Origin: Bacillus cereus ATCC 14579
GTDB lineage: Bacteria; Bacillota; Bacilli; Bacillales; Bacillaceae_G
Assembly: GCF_000007825.1 (NCBI RefSeq)
Contig: NC_004722.1
Coordinates: 3,388,501 to 3,452,500, forward strand
Direction: 5' to 3'
Length of the DNA stretch: 64,000 nt
The position numbers and the translations under genes were made by a program. The notes under the pieces are model-generated. The model saw only the letters and a program-made list of their open reading frames with translations. It did no database searches and had not been told where the DNA came from. Shown here piece by piece: positions 43,871 to 55,272 of the stretch (positions are counted from its first letter, which is position 1; each line of letters begins with the position of its first letter).

Positions 43871-44395
43871 CTACTCAGCAAAAGCACTCGAATATTGTAC
43901 AATTCCTTTTACACCTCGAAGAGCATTTTCTGTTAATTCCATTATCATAAATACCTCTTCAGGCACTTCAAACGGTGCTTTTATATTCCACTCACTTGCT
44001 TTCTTAAAACCAAATTTCGGGTAGTACTCTGGATGTCCCAATACTACAACTGATCCGTATCCAAGTTCTTTCGCTTTTTCTAATGCAGCTACAATCAGTT
44101 TTCCACCAATTCCTTTTTTCTGATGACCCCTAGCAACTGAAACTGGTGCAAGTGCTAACGATTCTACAGAAGTTCCATCTTGTTCTATTGTAATTTTCGA
44201 TAACATAATGTGACCAACTATATCTTCATCTACCGCAACAATTGATAACTCTGGAACAAACGCGTCACATTCTCTAATACGTTTTACAAGTTCATGTTCT
44301 GTTTTATCACTAAATTCTTCCTTTAAAAATGCTTCTTTTATGACTTCTTCTGTTTTTCTATAATCATTTTTTTGTTCTTGTCTAATCGTTACCAT
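43871..44395 (-). CDS. GNAT acetyltransferase (YhbS-like)
   Basis: 174 residues. Acetyl-CoA motif VARGHQKKGIGGKL and the GHPEYYPKFGFKKA block characterise the YhbS-type predicted acetyltransferases. It begins 6 bp after the MutS2-like stop, with its ribosome site (AGAGGATAAG) overlapping the end of that gene, so it shares the operon. Confidence 0.87.
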   Translation of the reverse strand: MVTIRQEQKNDYRKTEEVIKEAFLKEEFSDKTEHELVKRIRECDAFVPELSIVAVDEDIVGHIMLSKITIEQDGTSVESLALAPVSVARGHQKKGIGGKLIVAALEKAKELGYGSVVVLGHPEYYPKFGFKKASEWNIKAPFEVPEEVFMIMELTENALRGVKGIVQYSSAFAE

Positions 44396-44401
44396 TTTAA
44401 C

Positions 44402-46303
44402 TTATCCTCTATTCTTTCTTATTTCTTTTTGAATTTTACGCAGTGCTTTTTTCGATCCGCGCTCAATATCGTGTTGCATTTTTCTTTCTTTATAATCAAC
44501 AAATAGTGTATTTAAATCGTATCCTTCTGGATATAACTCCTTCGCTGCTACTTCTAAAGTAATACGTTTTACATTTACTTCAACGAATTCACCGTTATAA
44601 TATACAACAACGTTATAAAAATTATCTTTTTCCTTATAGATGATACCAAAATCATCATGATCCAATAAATTCACACGATCGCCGATTTTGTACTCATAAT
44701 GAGATTCTCTTTTTTCTTGTACAAATTTCGGTTTTCTAATTTTACTTTCATTCACTTTTTCTAAAGCGTACTCTTTATTTCCCATATACTCTTTCGCTCT
44801 TTTCAGTACATGTTCTTTTACGCTCATTTTATTCGCAATCCAAAGTGCATTACTTTCTCCTGATTTTCCGATAACTAATTTATAAAGCGGCTCTAGCGTT
44901 TCACTATTAAACTGCATCGCTGCATTCATAAAGTCATCATGCATTTCTGAGAATCGTTTAATTTCTCCGTAATGCGTACTCGCAACGGTAATACATCCCG
45001 CAAGATAAAACTCCTCTAAAATAGAAATTGCAAGTGCTGCCCCTTCATTCGGTTCAGTCCCGCTCCCTATTTCATCAAATAAAAGTAACGTATTATTATT
45101 TGACATCCTCATAATCTCAGACAGATTTTTCATATGAGACGAAAATGTACTTAGTGCATTTTCAATACTTTGATTATCACCAATATCTACGAATACATTT
45201 TCGAAAATAGCGATTTCTGTACCTTTATCTCCTGCAATATGAAGACCTGACATTGTAGCTAATGTTAACAATCCAATCGTTTTTAACACAATTGTTTTTC
45301 CGCCCGCATTCGGCCCTGTAATAATTAAACTACGATACTCTTGACCAATTTTAAAATGTAACGGTACAACTTGCCCTGTTAAAAGCGGATGCTTACAATT
45401 CACTAAATGAATGTAGCCATGATCGTTTAACTTCGGTTCTATTCCATCAATCGATTTACTAAACTTCGCTTTCGCAAATACCATATCATACTGACTAATT
45501 AGCTCCATGTTAATCTTTATATTATAAATGTTTTCTAACACCATTCCTGATAAAGTCGCTAAAATCTGATACTCTTCAACCGCTTCTTCTGCTTTCAAAC
45601 CTGCTAATTCTGCATTCAATTTCGTAACCGTATGCGGTTCTATAAATACAGTAGAACCTTTTGCCGAGGCTTCAATAATACTTCCAGCAACTTGATTTTT
45701 ATAGGAAGATTTAATTGGAATCGTATAACGGTCATCCTTTTTACTAATAAAGAATTCCTGAATGAATTTCTTATTTGCACTACTATTTAAAAACTTCGTT
45801 AAACGTTCTTTTATTTTCCCATCTACAGAATCGATATTATTTCGAATTCGTTTTAACTCTTTACTTGCAGCTACATCAATACTATTTCCTTTAATTGAAA
45901 AGTTAATTTCCTCTTCAATACTTTTATATTCAGTCATTGAATTTGCATAAGAAGCTAATACTGGTGCAAAAAATTCTTTATCTAACATAAACTTTTTAAT
46001 CTTTCTACACCCACGTAAAAAGTCTGAAACACTTACTAATTCTTCTGGATCTAAAATCATCCCTTTTTCTAATTTTTGAATTGTACTAGCAATATTAGAA
46101 ATGCCGAAGAAAGGAACATGCCCTTCTGCATCTAATATAGCTCGTGCTTCTGTCGTTTCATTCAAGCGATTTCTCACTACTTTTATACTCGTACTCGGCT
46201 CTAATTTGTTTACTAATTCCTTACCTAATCCGCTTACACAATAAGATTTCACTATATCCTTTAATTCGTTATATTGTAACTTTTCAAAAGTCATCGTATT
46301 CAT
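44402..46303 (-). CDS. MutS2-like ATPase lacking the Smr nuclease domain
   Basis: 633 residues. MutS core and lever helices (about 1-310), then the ABC-type ATPase: Walker A TGPNAGGKT, Walker B LLLFDEIGSGTEP, and STHYGEIK. Classic Bacillus MutS2 is about 785 residues and ends in an Smr endonuclease; here the tail is only a short KOW-like segment (IGDRVNLLDHDDFG) and a basic helix. It may handle recombination intermediates or collided ribosomes without cutting. GAGGAG fits ATG 46303. First gene of an operon with the acetyltransferase; a complex palindromic element lies in its leader. Confidence 0.88.
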   Translation of the reverse strand: MNTMTFEKLQYNELKDIVKSYCVSGLGKELVNKLEPSTSIKVVRNRLNETTEARAILDAEGHVPFFGISNIASTIQKLEKGMILDPEELVSVSDFLRGCRKIKKFMLDKEFFAPVLASYANSMTEYKSIEEEINFSIKGNSIDVAASKELKRIRNNIDSVDGKIKERLTKFLNSSANKKFIQEFFISKKDDRYTIPIKSSYKNQVAGSIIEASAKGSTVFIEPHTVTKLNAELAGLKAEEAVEEYQILATLSGMVLENIYNIKINMELISQYDMVFAKAKFSKSIDGIEPKLNDHGYIHLVNCKHPLLTGQVVPLHFKIGQEYRSLIITGPNAGGKTIVLKTIGLLTLATMSGLHIAGDKGTEIAIFENVFVDIGDNQSIENALSTFSSHMKNLSEIMRMSNNNTLLLFDEIGSGTEPNEGAALAISILEEFYLAGCITVASTHYGEIKRFSEMHDDFMNAAMQFNSETLEPLYKLVIGKSGESNALWIANKMSVKEHVLKRAKEYMGNKEYALEKVNESKIRKPKFVQEKRESHYEYKIGDRVNLLDHDDFGIIYKEKDNFYNVVVYYNGEFVEVNVKRITLEVAAKELYPEGYDLNTLFVDYKERKMQHDIERGSKKALRKIQKEIRKNRG

Positions 46304-46339
46304 TTTGTTTCTCCTCACTATGATTGATTTTTATCATAA

Positions 46340-46546
46340 ATGAAGATACCTACTCATTAGATTCCAATGAGCTCTACATTATTTAATTACCATTTTTATA
46401 CATTAAAAATATATACAAAAAAGCTGCGGGGATACCGCAGCTTTTACATTTACAAGGCATGTGTAATAACGTATGAGGAAATAAGCCATAAAAATAGATG
46501 GCAGTCCCTTATTACACGCTTTATAAAGTATTGTAGGTATCTTCAT
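46340..46546. repeat. 207 bp element closed by perfect 14 bp inverted ends with three inner hairpins
   Basis: Ends ATGAAGATACCTAC (46340-46353) and GTAGGTATCTTCAT (46533-46546) are exact complements. Inside are CTCATT / AATGAG (46353-46371), AAAAGCTGCGG / CCGCAGCTTTT (46419-46445), and GTGTAATAA / TTATTACAC (46461-46517) holding GCCAT / ATGGC. No ORF. It could be a multi-branched RNA in the MutS2-like leader or a bcr-type mobile repeat. Confidence 0.7.
46419..46445 (-). terminator. Terminator-like hairpin inside the 207 bp element
   Basis: Perfect 11 bp stem followed by TTTTTT on the minus strand, about 115 bp before the MutS2-like start. It would attenuate transcription entering that gene from further upstream. 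Confidence 0.65.
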
Positions 46547-46552
46547 AGGTTT

Positions 46553-46624
46553 TGAAATAAATGCATGACAAAATTAGGGGTATGATGTACATAAAAATCC
46601 CCTGGTCTTATCCGATTTATTTCA
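46553..46624. repeat. Second nested inverted repeat
   Basis: TGAAATAAAT (46553-46562) and ATTTATTTCA (46615-46624) are exact complements; inside, AGGGG / CCCCT (46576-46603). It abuts the 207 bp element by six bases. Confidence 0.6.
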
Positions 46625-46731
46625 TTAAATTTTTCCTATTTAATACCTACCGCACTCACAAAAAGCACCTCTCATTAATTTATATTATAGTCATTGAAAT
46701 CTAATTTATTGAAATCATCATACTATACGTT

Positions 46732-46759
46732 ACGTGAGAAGTAAAGGTGTCATACTTTA
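46732..46759 (+). promoter_or_regulatory. Candidate sigma-K promoter for the collagen-like gene
   Basis: AC at 46732-46733, a 17 bp spacer, then CATACTTTA (46751-46759), matching the sigma-K pattern AC-N16/17-CATAnnnTA. Exosporium genes are made in the mother cell late in sporulation, which fits. It is 150 bp from the start codon. Confidence 0.4.
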
Positions 46760-46909
46760 GTAGTACGTAACTATAGATTTCAATATTGCTTAAATTAGGT
46801 CTATATTCACTGAAGAGAAATTATAAGAAGCGCCTCCGCTATTGCGAATGTCATTTACTTCCCCTAATACATTTAATAATTATGACAAGCAATGATAGGA
46901 GGTTTACTA

Positions 46910-47666
<757 letters not shown>

Positions 47667-47696
47667 CTCTTTTATTACAATAAAGATTCAGGAAAA

Positions 47697-47755
47697 ATAA
47701 AGTGAAACTTTAATAAGCCCTCACCAATCGGACTGACCACAAATAGCGGGATAAA
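47697..47755 (-). mobile_element. 59 bp internally deleted bcr1-like element
   Basis: Read on the minus strand it starts TTTATCCCGCTATTTGTGG and ends GTTTCACTTTAT, with CCGATTGGTGAGGGCTT between. These are the two ends and one inner block of the 161 bp element at 57171-57331, with two middle stretches missing. Flanked by TTTAT at both ends. Confidence 0.7.
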
Positions 47756-47768
47756 TATGCACAATATA

Positions 47769-47811
47769 AAAAGAAGAGGTAGACTTATATTTCAGTCTAC
47801 CTCTTCTTTTT
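47769..47811. terminator. Bidirectional terminator
   Basis: Stem AAAGAAGAGGTAGACT / AGTCTACCTCTTCTTT between the collagen-like and amylase genes. Confidence 0.9.
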
Positions 47812-47821
47812 CATCACCAAA

Positions 47822-49465
<1,644 letters not shown>

Positions 49466-49566
49466 TTATTTTTAATCTAATTTCAAATATTCAACGTAGT
49501 TTTAATTTCACATCCTATTCAAGATTGTTTACAATTTACCTATAAAAGCATAACGGAGGGATTTCG

Positions 49567-50358
49567 ATGACAGACTTTCAAAAACAATTTTTCGCACGAT
49601 TACATATAGAAGAAAAAGACACAGTTTCATTTGAAGATTTATCTAACATTATGTACGCAATGGCACAAACTGTTCCTTTTGAAAACTTAAATATTCTCGA
49701 AAAGAATTTTAAAGAAATATCAAAAGAAAATTTGAAAGAGAAAATTTTAGTAAATAACCGTGGCGGTCTTTGTTATGAACTCAATCCTACTATGTATTAC
49801 TTCCTGAAAGATTCTGGATTCGATGTTCATCTCGTTTCAGGAACAGTTTATAACGCTGCAAACTCCATATGGGCTGTTGATTCTGGCCATATCGCAACCG
49901 TTTTAACACATCATAATGAACTTTATTTAATTGAAGTAGGATTCGGATCATACTTACCTCTTGCCCCTGTCCCTTTCTTAGGTGAAGTCATTCACTCTGC
50001 TACAGGAGATTATCGTATTCGTAAAGAAATGACCGAAAAGGGAAACTACATTTTAGAGATGCGGAAAAACAATGAGTTCTTGGATCAATCTGCTGCTGAT
50101 GATTGGACGTTAGGCTATGCATTTTATATAGAAGAAGTGGATGAAGAAAAAGCAAATACAGCACAAAAAATTATCGTTGAACATGAAGGATCACCCTTTA
50201 ATAAAGTACCTCTTATTGTAAAACTAACTGAAGATGGGCATGCCTCTTTAACGAAAGATAGCCTTACAGTAGCGAAAAATGGTAAAAAAACGAAAGAAAC
50301 CGTTACAGACATGCAATATACAAACCTTTTACATTCAAAATTCGGAATTACACTATAA
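49567..50358 (+). CDS. nat: Arylamine N-acetyltransferase with Cys-His-Glu triad
   Basis: 263 residues, NAT family, transfers acetyl from CoA to arylamines. Catalytic Cys69 in NRGGLCYEL, His108 in DSGHIATV, and position 123 is Glu (LIEVGFG) where most NATs have Asp. This substitution is known from the B. cereus NAT3 enzyme, which is active with it. CGGAGGG before ATG 49567. Confidence 0.9.
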   Translation: MTDFQKQFFARLHIEEKDTVSFEDLSNIMYAMAQTVPFENLNILEKNFKEISKENLKEKILVNNRGGLCYELNPTMYYFLKDSGFDVHLVSGTVYNAANSIWAVDSGHIATVLTHHNELYLIEVGFGSYLPLAPVPFLGEVIHSATGDYRIRKEMTEKGNYILEMRKNNEFLDQSAADDWTLGYAFYIEEVDEEKANTAQKIIVEHEGSPFNKVPLIVKLTEDGHASLTKDSLTVAKNGKKTKETVTDMQYTNLLHSKFGITL

Positions 50359-50364
50359 GTATGT

Positions 50365-50391
50365 AAGCCTTGTTATTTTAGCAAGGCTTTT
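50365..50391 (+). terminator. Terminator of nat
   Basis: Stem AAGCCTTG / CAAGGCTT and TTTT. Confidence 0.75.
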
Positions 50392-50475
50392 CAATTTTCA
50401 GCAGGGATTTTTTGCAATTTGTTGTATTTCATAGTTATATAGAAATATAACTACATGTTTAGAAAGGAAATGATT

Positions 50476-52263
50476 ATGACAGAACTTAAAGATCGATTAC
50501 AAGTAGCTGATATAGAAAAATGGGATTTAACAGACATTTACCATACAATTGAAGATTGGGAAAGTGATTTTCATAAAATTGAAGTATTAACGAAGGAATT
50601 ACACGAGTTTAATGGCAATATTCACGATGGCAATAGTTTATTAGCTTATTTAACGAAGAGTGAAGAAATTTCTAGCATAATATCTTTAATGTTCGCTTAT
50701 GCACGATTACAATCTGACCTTGATACACGCGATACTGACGCACAATCTCTTGTCGATAAAGTATCACAATTACACGTGAAAGTAAGTGCAGCTAAATCTT
50801 TCTTTTCCCCCTTCTTACTTAGCATAGACGAAAGCACATTACATTCTTACATAGAAGAAACAGAAGGCTTACAATATTATAAAGAAGACTTATTTGAATT
50901 ATATCGTTATAAAAAACACGTATTGAATAAGGACCAAGAAGCAATTTTATCACAGATGGGTGAAGCTCTTTCTTCTCCACAGCACACATTTGGTATGTTA
51001 AACAATGCAGATATATTATTTGGTGAAGTGACGACTGACGATGGAGAAAAAGTGAACTTAACACGCGGAATGTATGCAAAGTTAATAGAAGATACGAATC
51101 GTGAAAAGCGTAAAGAAGCTTATAAAGCATATTACAAACCATATGTTCAGTTAAAGAATTCCATCGCATCTACTTTATCCGCTGCTATTAAAAATAATGT
51201 TACTGTTTCGAAGCTAAGAAACTATCCATCAGCGCTAGAGAAATCATTATTTGGCGATATGGTTCCGAAAGAAGTATATGAAAACCTAATTGATACAACG
51301 AAAAAAAACATTCAAACATTACATACATACAATGAAATTCGAAAAGAAAAATTAAACGTAGATGAACTAAGACAATACGACTTAGGCGTCGATTTAGTAG
51401 AAGGTGCAAAACAAGACATCCCATATAGTGAAGCATTTGACATTATGATTGCATCACTAGCTCCTTTAGGAGAAGAATATATTGAGACATTAAAAAGTTT
51501 TAAAGATAAACGATATATAGACGTAAGAGAAACACCAGGAAAACGTTCTGGTGCTTATAACTTTGGTGTATATGGTGTTCATCCTTTCATTCTTTTAAAT
51601 CATCACGATGATTTAAATAGCCTGTTCACTCTTACTCATGAATGCGGGCACGGTATGCATACGCACTATTCACATGGATACCAACCAAGAATTTCTGCAC
51701 ATTATTCTATCTTTGTGGCAGAAGTCGCTTCTACAGTAAATGAAGTGTTATTAATTCACTATTTATTAAAAGAAGCAAAAGAAACGAACGTGCGTAACCA
51801 TTTAGTTAACCATTTTATTGAAAAATTCAAAGGTACTTTCTTTACACAAATTATGTTTGCAGAATTTGAAAAAATCACACATGAAATGGCGGAACAAGGT
51901 AAACCATTAAATGCACAAGTCTTCAGTGAAATTTATGAAAAACTATTTAAAGAATATAACGGTGATTCACTTGTATTTGATGAAGAAGTAAAATACGGAT
52001 GGGCTAGAATCCCTCATTTCTACCGCCCGTTTTACGTATACAAATATGCAACTGGATTCGCATCTGCCATTCAAATCGCTGATAAACTATTAAGCGGTGA
52101 TCCGAATGCTCAGAAAAATTATATTGAATTCCTGAAAGGTGGAAGTTCTGATTATCCACTAAACCTATTGAAAAAAGCTGGTGTTGATTTAACTACGCCA
52201 GAACCGATTGAAAGTGCATTGAAACAATTCACTCAACTTGTTGAGGAGTTTTCAGCATTATAA
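50476..52263 (+). CDS. pepF: Oligoendopeptidase F
   Basis: 595 residues, M3-family zinc peptidase that cleaves short peptides in the cytosol. Zinc motif HECGH within LTHECGHGMHTHYS, downstream Glu in FVAEVAST. AGAAAGGAA fits ATG 50476 rather than 50455. Strong terminator follows at once. Confidence 0.93.
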   Translation: MTELKDRLQVADIEKWDLTDIYHTIEDWESDFHKIEVLTKELHEFNGNIHDGNSLLAYLTKSEEISSIISLMFAYARLQSDLDTRDTDAQSLVDKVSQLHVKVSAAKSFFSPFLLSIDESTLHSYIEETEGLQYYKEDLFELYRYKKHVLNKDQEAILSQMGEALSSPQHTFGMLNNADILFGEVTTDDGEKVNLTRGMYAKLIEDTNREKRKEAYKAYYKPYVQLKNSIASTLSAAIKNNVTVSKLRNYPSALEKSLFGDMVPKEVYENLIDTTKKNIQTLHTYNEIRKEKLNVDELRQYDLGVDLVEGAKQDIPYSEAFDIMIASLAPLGEEYIETLKSFKDKRYIDVRETPGKRSGAYNFGVYGVHPFILLNHHDDLNSLFTLTHECGHGMHTHYSHGYQPRISAHYSIFVAEVASTVNEVLLIHYLLKEAKETNVRNHLVNHFIEKFKGTFFTQIMFAEFEKITHEMAEQGKPLNAQVFSEIYEKLFKEYNGDSLVFDEEVKYGWARIPHFYRPFYVYKYATGFASAIQIADKLLSGDPNAQKNYIEFLKGGSSDYPLNLLKKAGVDLTTPEPIESALKQFTQLVEEFSAL

Positions 52264-52297
52264 AAAGCATGCAGAGTATATGCTCTGCATGCTTTTT
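52263..52297. terminator. Bidirectional terminator
   Basis: Stem AAAAAGCATGCAGAG / CTCTGCATGCTTTTT. Confidence 0.9.
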
Positions 52298-52310
52298 CAT
52301 TTGAATTACT

Positions 52311-52808
52311 CTATTCTATATGCTGCTGCGTCACACAGTGAATCATACCACCATACGCATACAATTCATTCACATAAATACCGACAATTCTTCTTCCTGG
52401 AAACTGACCTTCAATAATTTGCAGCCCTAACTTGTCATGTTCATCACCATATACAGGAACTAATACAACTTCATTACCAATATAAAAATTCAAATATGAA
52501 CCCTTACAGTCTGCTTCTTTTACCACTTTTCTTGTTACTGGTACTGGAATGAGCTGAAATGGCTTTCCATCTATATTTTTCGCTTGTCGTAATTCTTGAT
52601 AATGCTTTTCGTACGCCTCCAAAAGGTATGGCTCTCCTTCACCGAAAGGATCATATTCATACAGTATCGTATTTTCATTTACAAACCGTGCCGCGCCATC
52701 AATATGATAATCCGTATCTTCATCATAATTATCTTCTCCGCGTATACCAGTTATCCATATAAAATTCGTTACTCCTAAATATTTCGTTAATTCTATTTCA
52801 ATTTCTTT
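52311..52808 (-). pseudogene. Truncated agmatine deiminase (C-terminal half)
   Basis: About 165 codons matching the second half of the lipoprotein agmatine deiminase at 55853-57010: TNFIWITGIRG, the catalytic-His block DYHIDGAARF, GSYLNFYIGNEVVLVP and the catalytic-Cys end GGMIHCVTQQ. The N-terminal half with the WxRD active-site block is gone. Homology begins right at the stop of the MerR gene, with no start codon before TTG 52622. Probably left by a deletion or by insertion of the MerR gene. Confidence 0.85.
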
Positions 52809-53619
52809 TCGTAACTAAAAAACAAATTTGTGTCACATACTCTTCTGCTAAACAATCACATTCAGGTCCCTTTATATAAACCTCATATGGCGAATTAATT
52901 ATCACATACCCATTTCTTTCAATCCATTCTTCTAACGCTATATAAGCGTAACCTATATAGTCGTAACTTCCATAATGCATAGTAGTAACGATATGATGTG
53001 GACTTAGTTGTTTCATTTCATACTCTTGTGCTACGTCTTCATCATTCCCCTGCATAACCGGGATTCTTAATTCAATATCACTGTTACTTGGAATATATTC
53101 TTCATCATAAAAGACTGCAGATGGTGAACCGACTATTTGAAAATTATTTTTTTGTACCTCTTCATATAAGTCATAAAAATAATCATCCATATCATCTATA
53201 TCTATTTTTACTCTTTGAGTAATTATCGTTACTTCATTCCTCATTCCCATTAATATATCGTAATTTCTATGACGAGCAATATTTAGACTACTATTCACCT
53301 TTACCATTTCATTCATTTCTGAAATAACCTGTAAATTTTGCTTCACTTCATGAGACAACTCGATAATTTGTGATTGTATATGTTGAACAAACGAATCTTG
53401 ATCTGATGACTGCAAAACAATTTTAATTTTTGGAAGAGGAAATTTATACTCCCTTAACTTTTTGATTTTCAACGCTACTTCCAGCTGCTCTTGTTCATAA
53501 TATCTATACCCATTAACCGGATTCACATATGCCGGTTTTAATATCTCCTCTTTGTCATAATGTCTTAACATCCGCGTACTCATTTTACAAATCCGAGAAA
53601 ACTCAGCGATGGTATACAT
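52798..53619 (-). CDS. MerR-family regulator with GyrI-like effector domain (BmrR/BltR type)
   Basis: 273 residues. N-terminal MerR DNA-binding domain (MYTIAEFSRICKMSTRMLRH, DKEEILKPAYVNPVNGYRYY), coiled-coil dimer helix (about 75-120), and C-terminal GyrI-like ligand domain (about 125-273), as in BmrR and BltR that sense cationic drugs or polyamines. AAGGAG before ATG 53619, 42 bp after the agmatine deiminase gene, so co-transcribed. Its likely target is the MerR-type promoter at 57040-57070. Confidence 0.88.
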   Translation of the reverse strand: MYTIAEFSRICKMSTRMLRHYDKEEILKPAYVNPVNGYRYYEQEQLEVALKIKKLREYKFPLPKIKIVLQSSDQDSFVQHIQSQIIELSHEVKQNLQVISEMNEMVKVNSSLNIARHRNYDILMGMRNEVTIITQRVKIDIDDMDDYFYDLYEEVQKNNFQIVGSPSAVFYDEEYIPSNSDIELRIPVMQGNDEDVAQEYEMKQLSPHHIVTTMHYGSYDYIGYAYIALEEWIERNGYVIINSPYEVYIKGPECDCLAEEYVTQICFLVTKRN

Positions 53620-53661
53620 ATCAATACTCCTTGAATATATTTTCTTTTCATTACTTATTTA

Positions 53662-54639
53662 TTAAAACCAATCAAAAATCTTCTTCATTGAAAAATCTTC
53701 ATTCTGATTTTTCAATCTTCTCATTTTCGAAGGTAACAAATGACTTGGACAATACCACGTTAAACAATTCATCGCGCCTCCCATTGTTGATATTTCTCCT
53801 ACATGAATTTGAATAACTTGTTTCTCCGTATACTGTTGAATATATCGTAAAACTTCCTCATCTTTAGCTAGTCCAAACTTAGGAACATAAAGAGCATCAC
53901 ATGATTCTAACATATTTATATACAACCCTTTTGCTGATGCTATCTCTTGATCATATTGTCCTTTCTCTGTATATGATGAAGGAACAACTATAAATTCAGC
54001 TTCTGGCATTTGTTCTTGAATAATCTCTTCAACACTATATCTAAATTCATGATCCCCTAAAAAATCACTAATAAACATTGTATGTTCATCAATAAATTTA
54101 ACCATTCCGTCTGCGTGTGCTAGTACATCCCCTTCTTCAGCAGGAATAATAATAACTCGGCTCACATCTAAATCCCATTCTAACTGCTCAATAATTTCCT
54201 CTTCTGTCCAATCATCGTTATCATCAAATATACGTTCTGTTAATATTACGGTATCTTTTTTATTCCAAATAAGATTACCACCATCTAATATTAATGGGGA
54301 TTTCACATATTCAAAGTCATTCTTTTTCAACCATTTATTAAACTGTTGATCTAAATATCGCCCTTGATCATCTGGCAAATAATTTGGTCGATATTTAAAT
54401 TTAACTAGATGATTTGTGACAACCGGTGCAACATCTCTTAGCCAAATATCATCATACTCAAAACAGCTCGTATGAAAGTCTTGTTCTTCAACAGATAAAG
54501 ATATAAGTTGATCCGCAATTGATTTCTTTTCATTTAAACATTCATTAAAGTAAATCAAGTCTTCATAAAATGGTTGATAATATTCATTTGATTCGTTTGG
54601 TATTGCAGTAAAAATAATGCCATTATGTTTTTGTTCCAT
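53662..54639 (-). CDS. Agmatine deiminase family protein, cytoplasmic
   Basis: 325 residues, peptidyl-arginine-deiminase-like fold. Active-site blocks: DDIWLRDVAPV near 63, LDGGNLIWNKK near 120, the His block VLAHADGMVKF, and catalytic Cys in GGAMNCLTWYCP. It converts agmatine (or a related guanidine) to N-carbamoylputrescine and ammonia. It is diverged from the other two copies here. No carbamoyltransferase or carbamate kinase adjoins it. GCGAGG before ATG 54639. Confidence 0.82.
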   Translation of the reverse strand: MEQKHNGIIFTAIPNESNEYYQPFYEDLIYFNECLNEKKSIADQLISLSVEEQDFHTSCFEYDDIWLRDVAPVVTNHLVKFKYRPNYLPDDQGRYLDQQFNKWLKKNDFEYVKSPLILDGGNLIWNKKDTVILTERIFDDNDDWTEEEIIEQLEWDLDVSRVIIIPAEEGDVLAHADGMVKFIDEHTMFISDFLGDHEFRYSVEEIIQEQMPEAEFIVVPSSYTEKGQYDQEIASAKGLYINMLESCDALYVPKFGLAKDEEVLRYIQQYTEKQVIQIHVGEISTMGGAMNCLTWYCPSHLLPSKMRRLKNQNEDFSMKKIFDWF

Positions 54640-54870
54640 ATTATTTACCTCGCTTTTTAATAGTAGTTACATAACTGATTTTACAAAGCCAACTATTCCT
54701 CAATTTATGTCTTTTTTCGTTACAACTCATGCAACATGTACATTTCATGAATGGATTATAGCATGGAGAAATATTATATATTTATATAAAAAATATAAAG
54801 CTGACGTTAAGCCTTAAATTGACTCTTGACAATTTTTTTAAATACCATATTTTAAAACAACAATAAATGA

Positions 54871-55065
54871 TTAAATGATTTTTTTATCAAGATTCAAACC
54901 CATTACTTCTAATAGATCGTTTTGATTGAATAAATTCACTAAATGCGTTTCTACTCCTATACAAATTCCTTCTAGCGGAAGATCATTTGGATCCTGACCA
55001 AAGGGATCTTCAATTTCAACCCCTATTGCTTCAATACCTATGAATGCAAAACTTATAAATGTAAA
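54871..55065 (-). pseudogene. Bestrophin-family channel remnant (C-terminal)
   Basis: Minus-strand frame of about 64 codons ending at 54871: FISFAFIGIEAIGVEIEDPF then GQDPNDLPLEG. This is the conserved calcium-clasp region of bacterial bestrophins (FFGLDALGDELEEPFG type). It is cut by a stop at 55066-55068 and lacks all upstream membrane segments. It occupies part of the 54640-55272 gap; 54640-54870 holds only AT-rich promoter-like DNA. Confidence 0.7.
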
Positions 55066-55135
55066 CTATTTTGATTATTGTAATGAATCATATTTACAAA
55101 AACCTCTTTCTCTATTAACCTTTTATTCTTTTAAA

Positions 55136-55210
55136 TCATGAAAGTATACAATTAAATAATAGAATCATAAACCCTATCATTATGAGGCTGGTTAAGATTA
55201 TTTCTTTCAA
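55136..55210 (-). CDS. Possible 24-residue membrane peptide
   Basis: AAAGGAG eight bases before TTG 55210, encoding KEIILTSLIMIGFMILLFNC then ILS and a stop. One hydrophobic segment. It lies 62 bp after psiE on the same strand. Family not recognised. Confidence 0.4.
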   Translation of the reverse strand: MKEIILTSLIMIGFMILLFNCILS

Positions 55211-55272
55211 TACCGTTACTCCTTTTTTGCAAAAAGATAAAATATCTTATTTAATTCAACAACAAATGTTTA

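Noticed and set aside
46719..46727. CATACTATA as sigma-K -10 element
   Set aside because: No AC -35 at the right distance; the copy at 46751 fits better.
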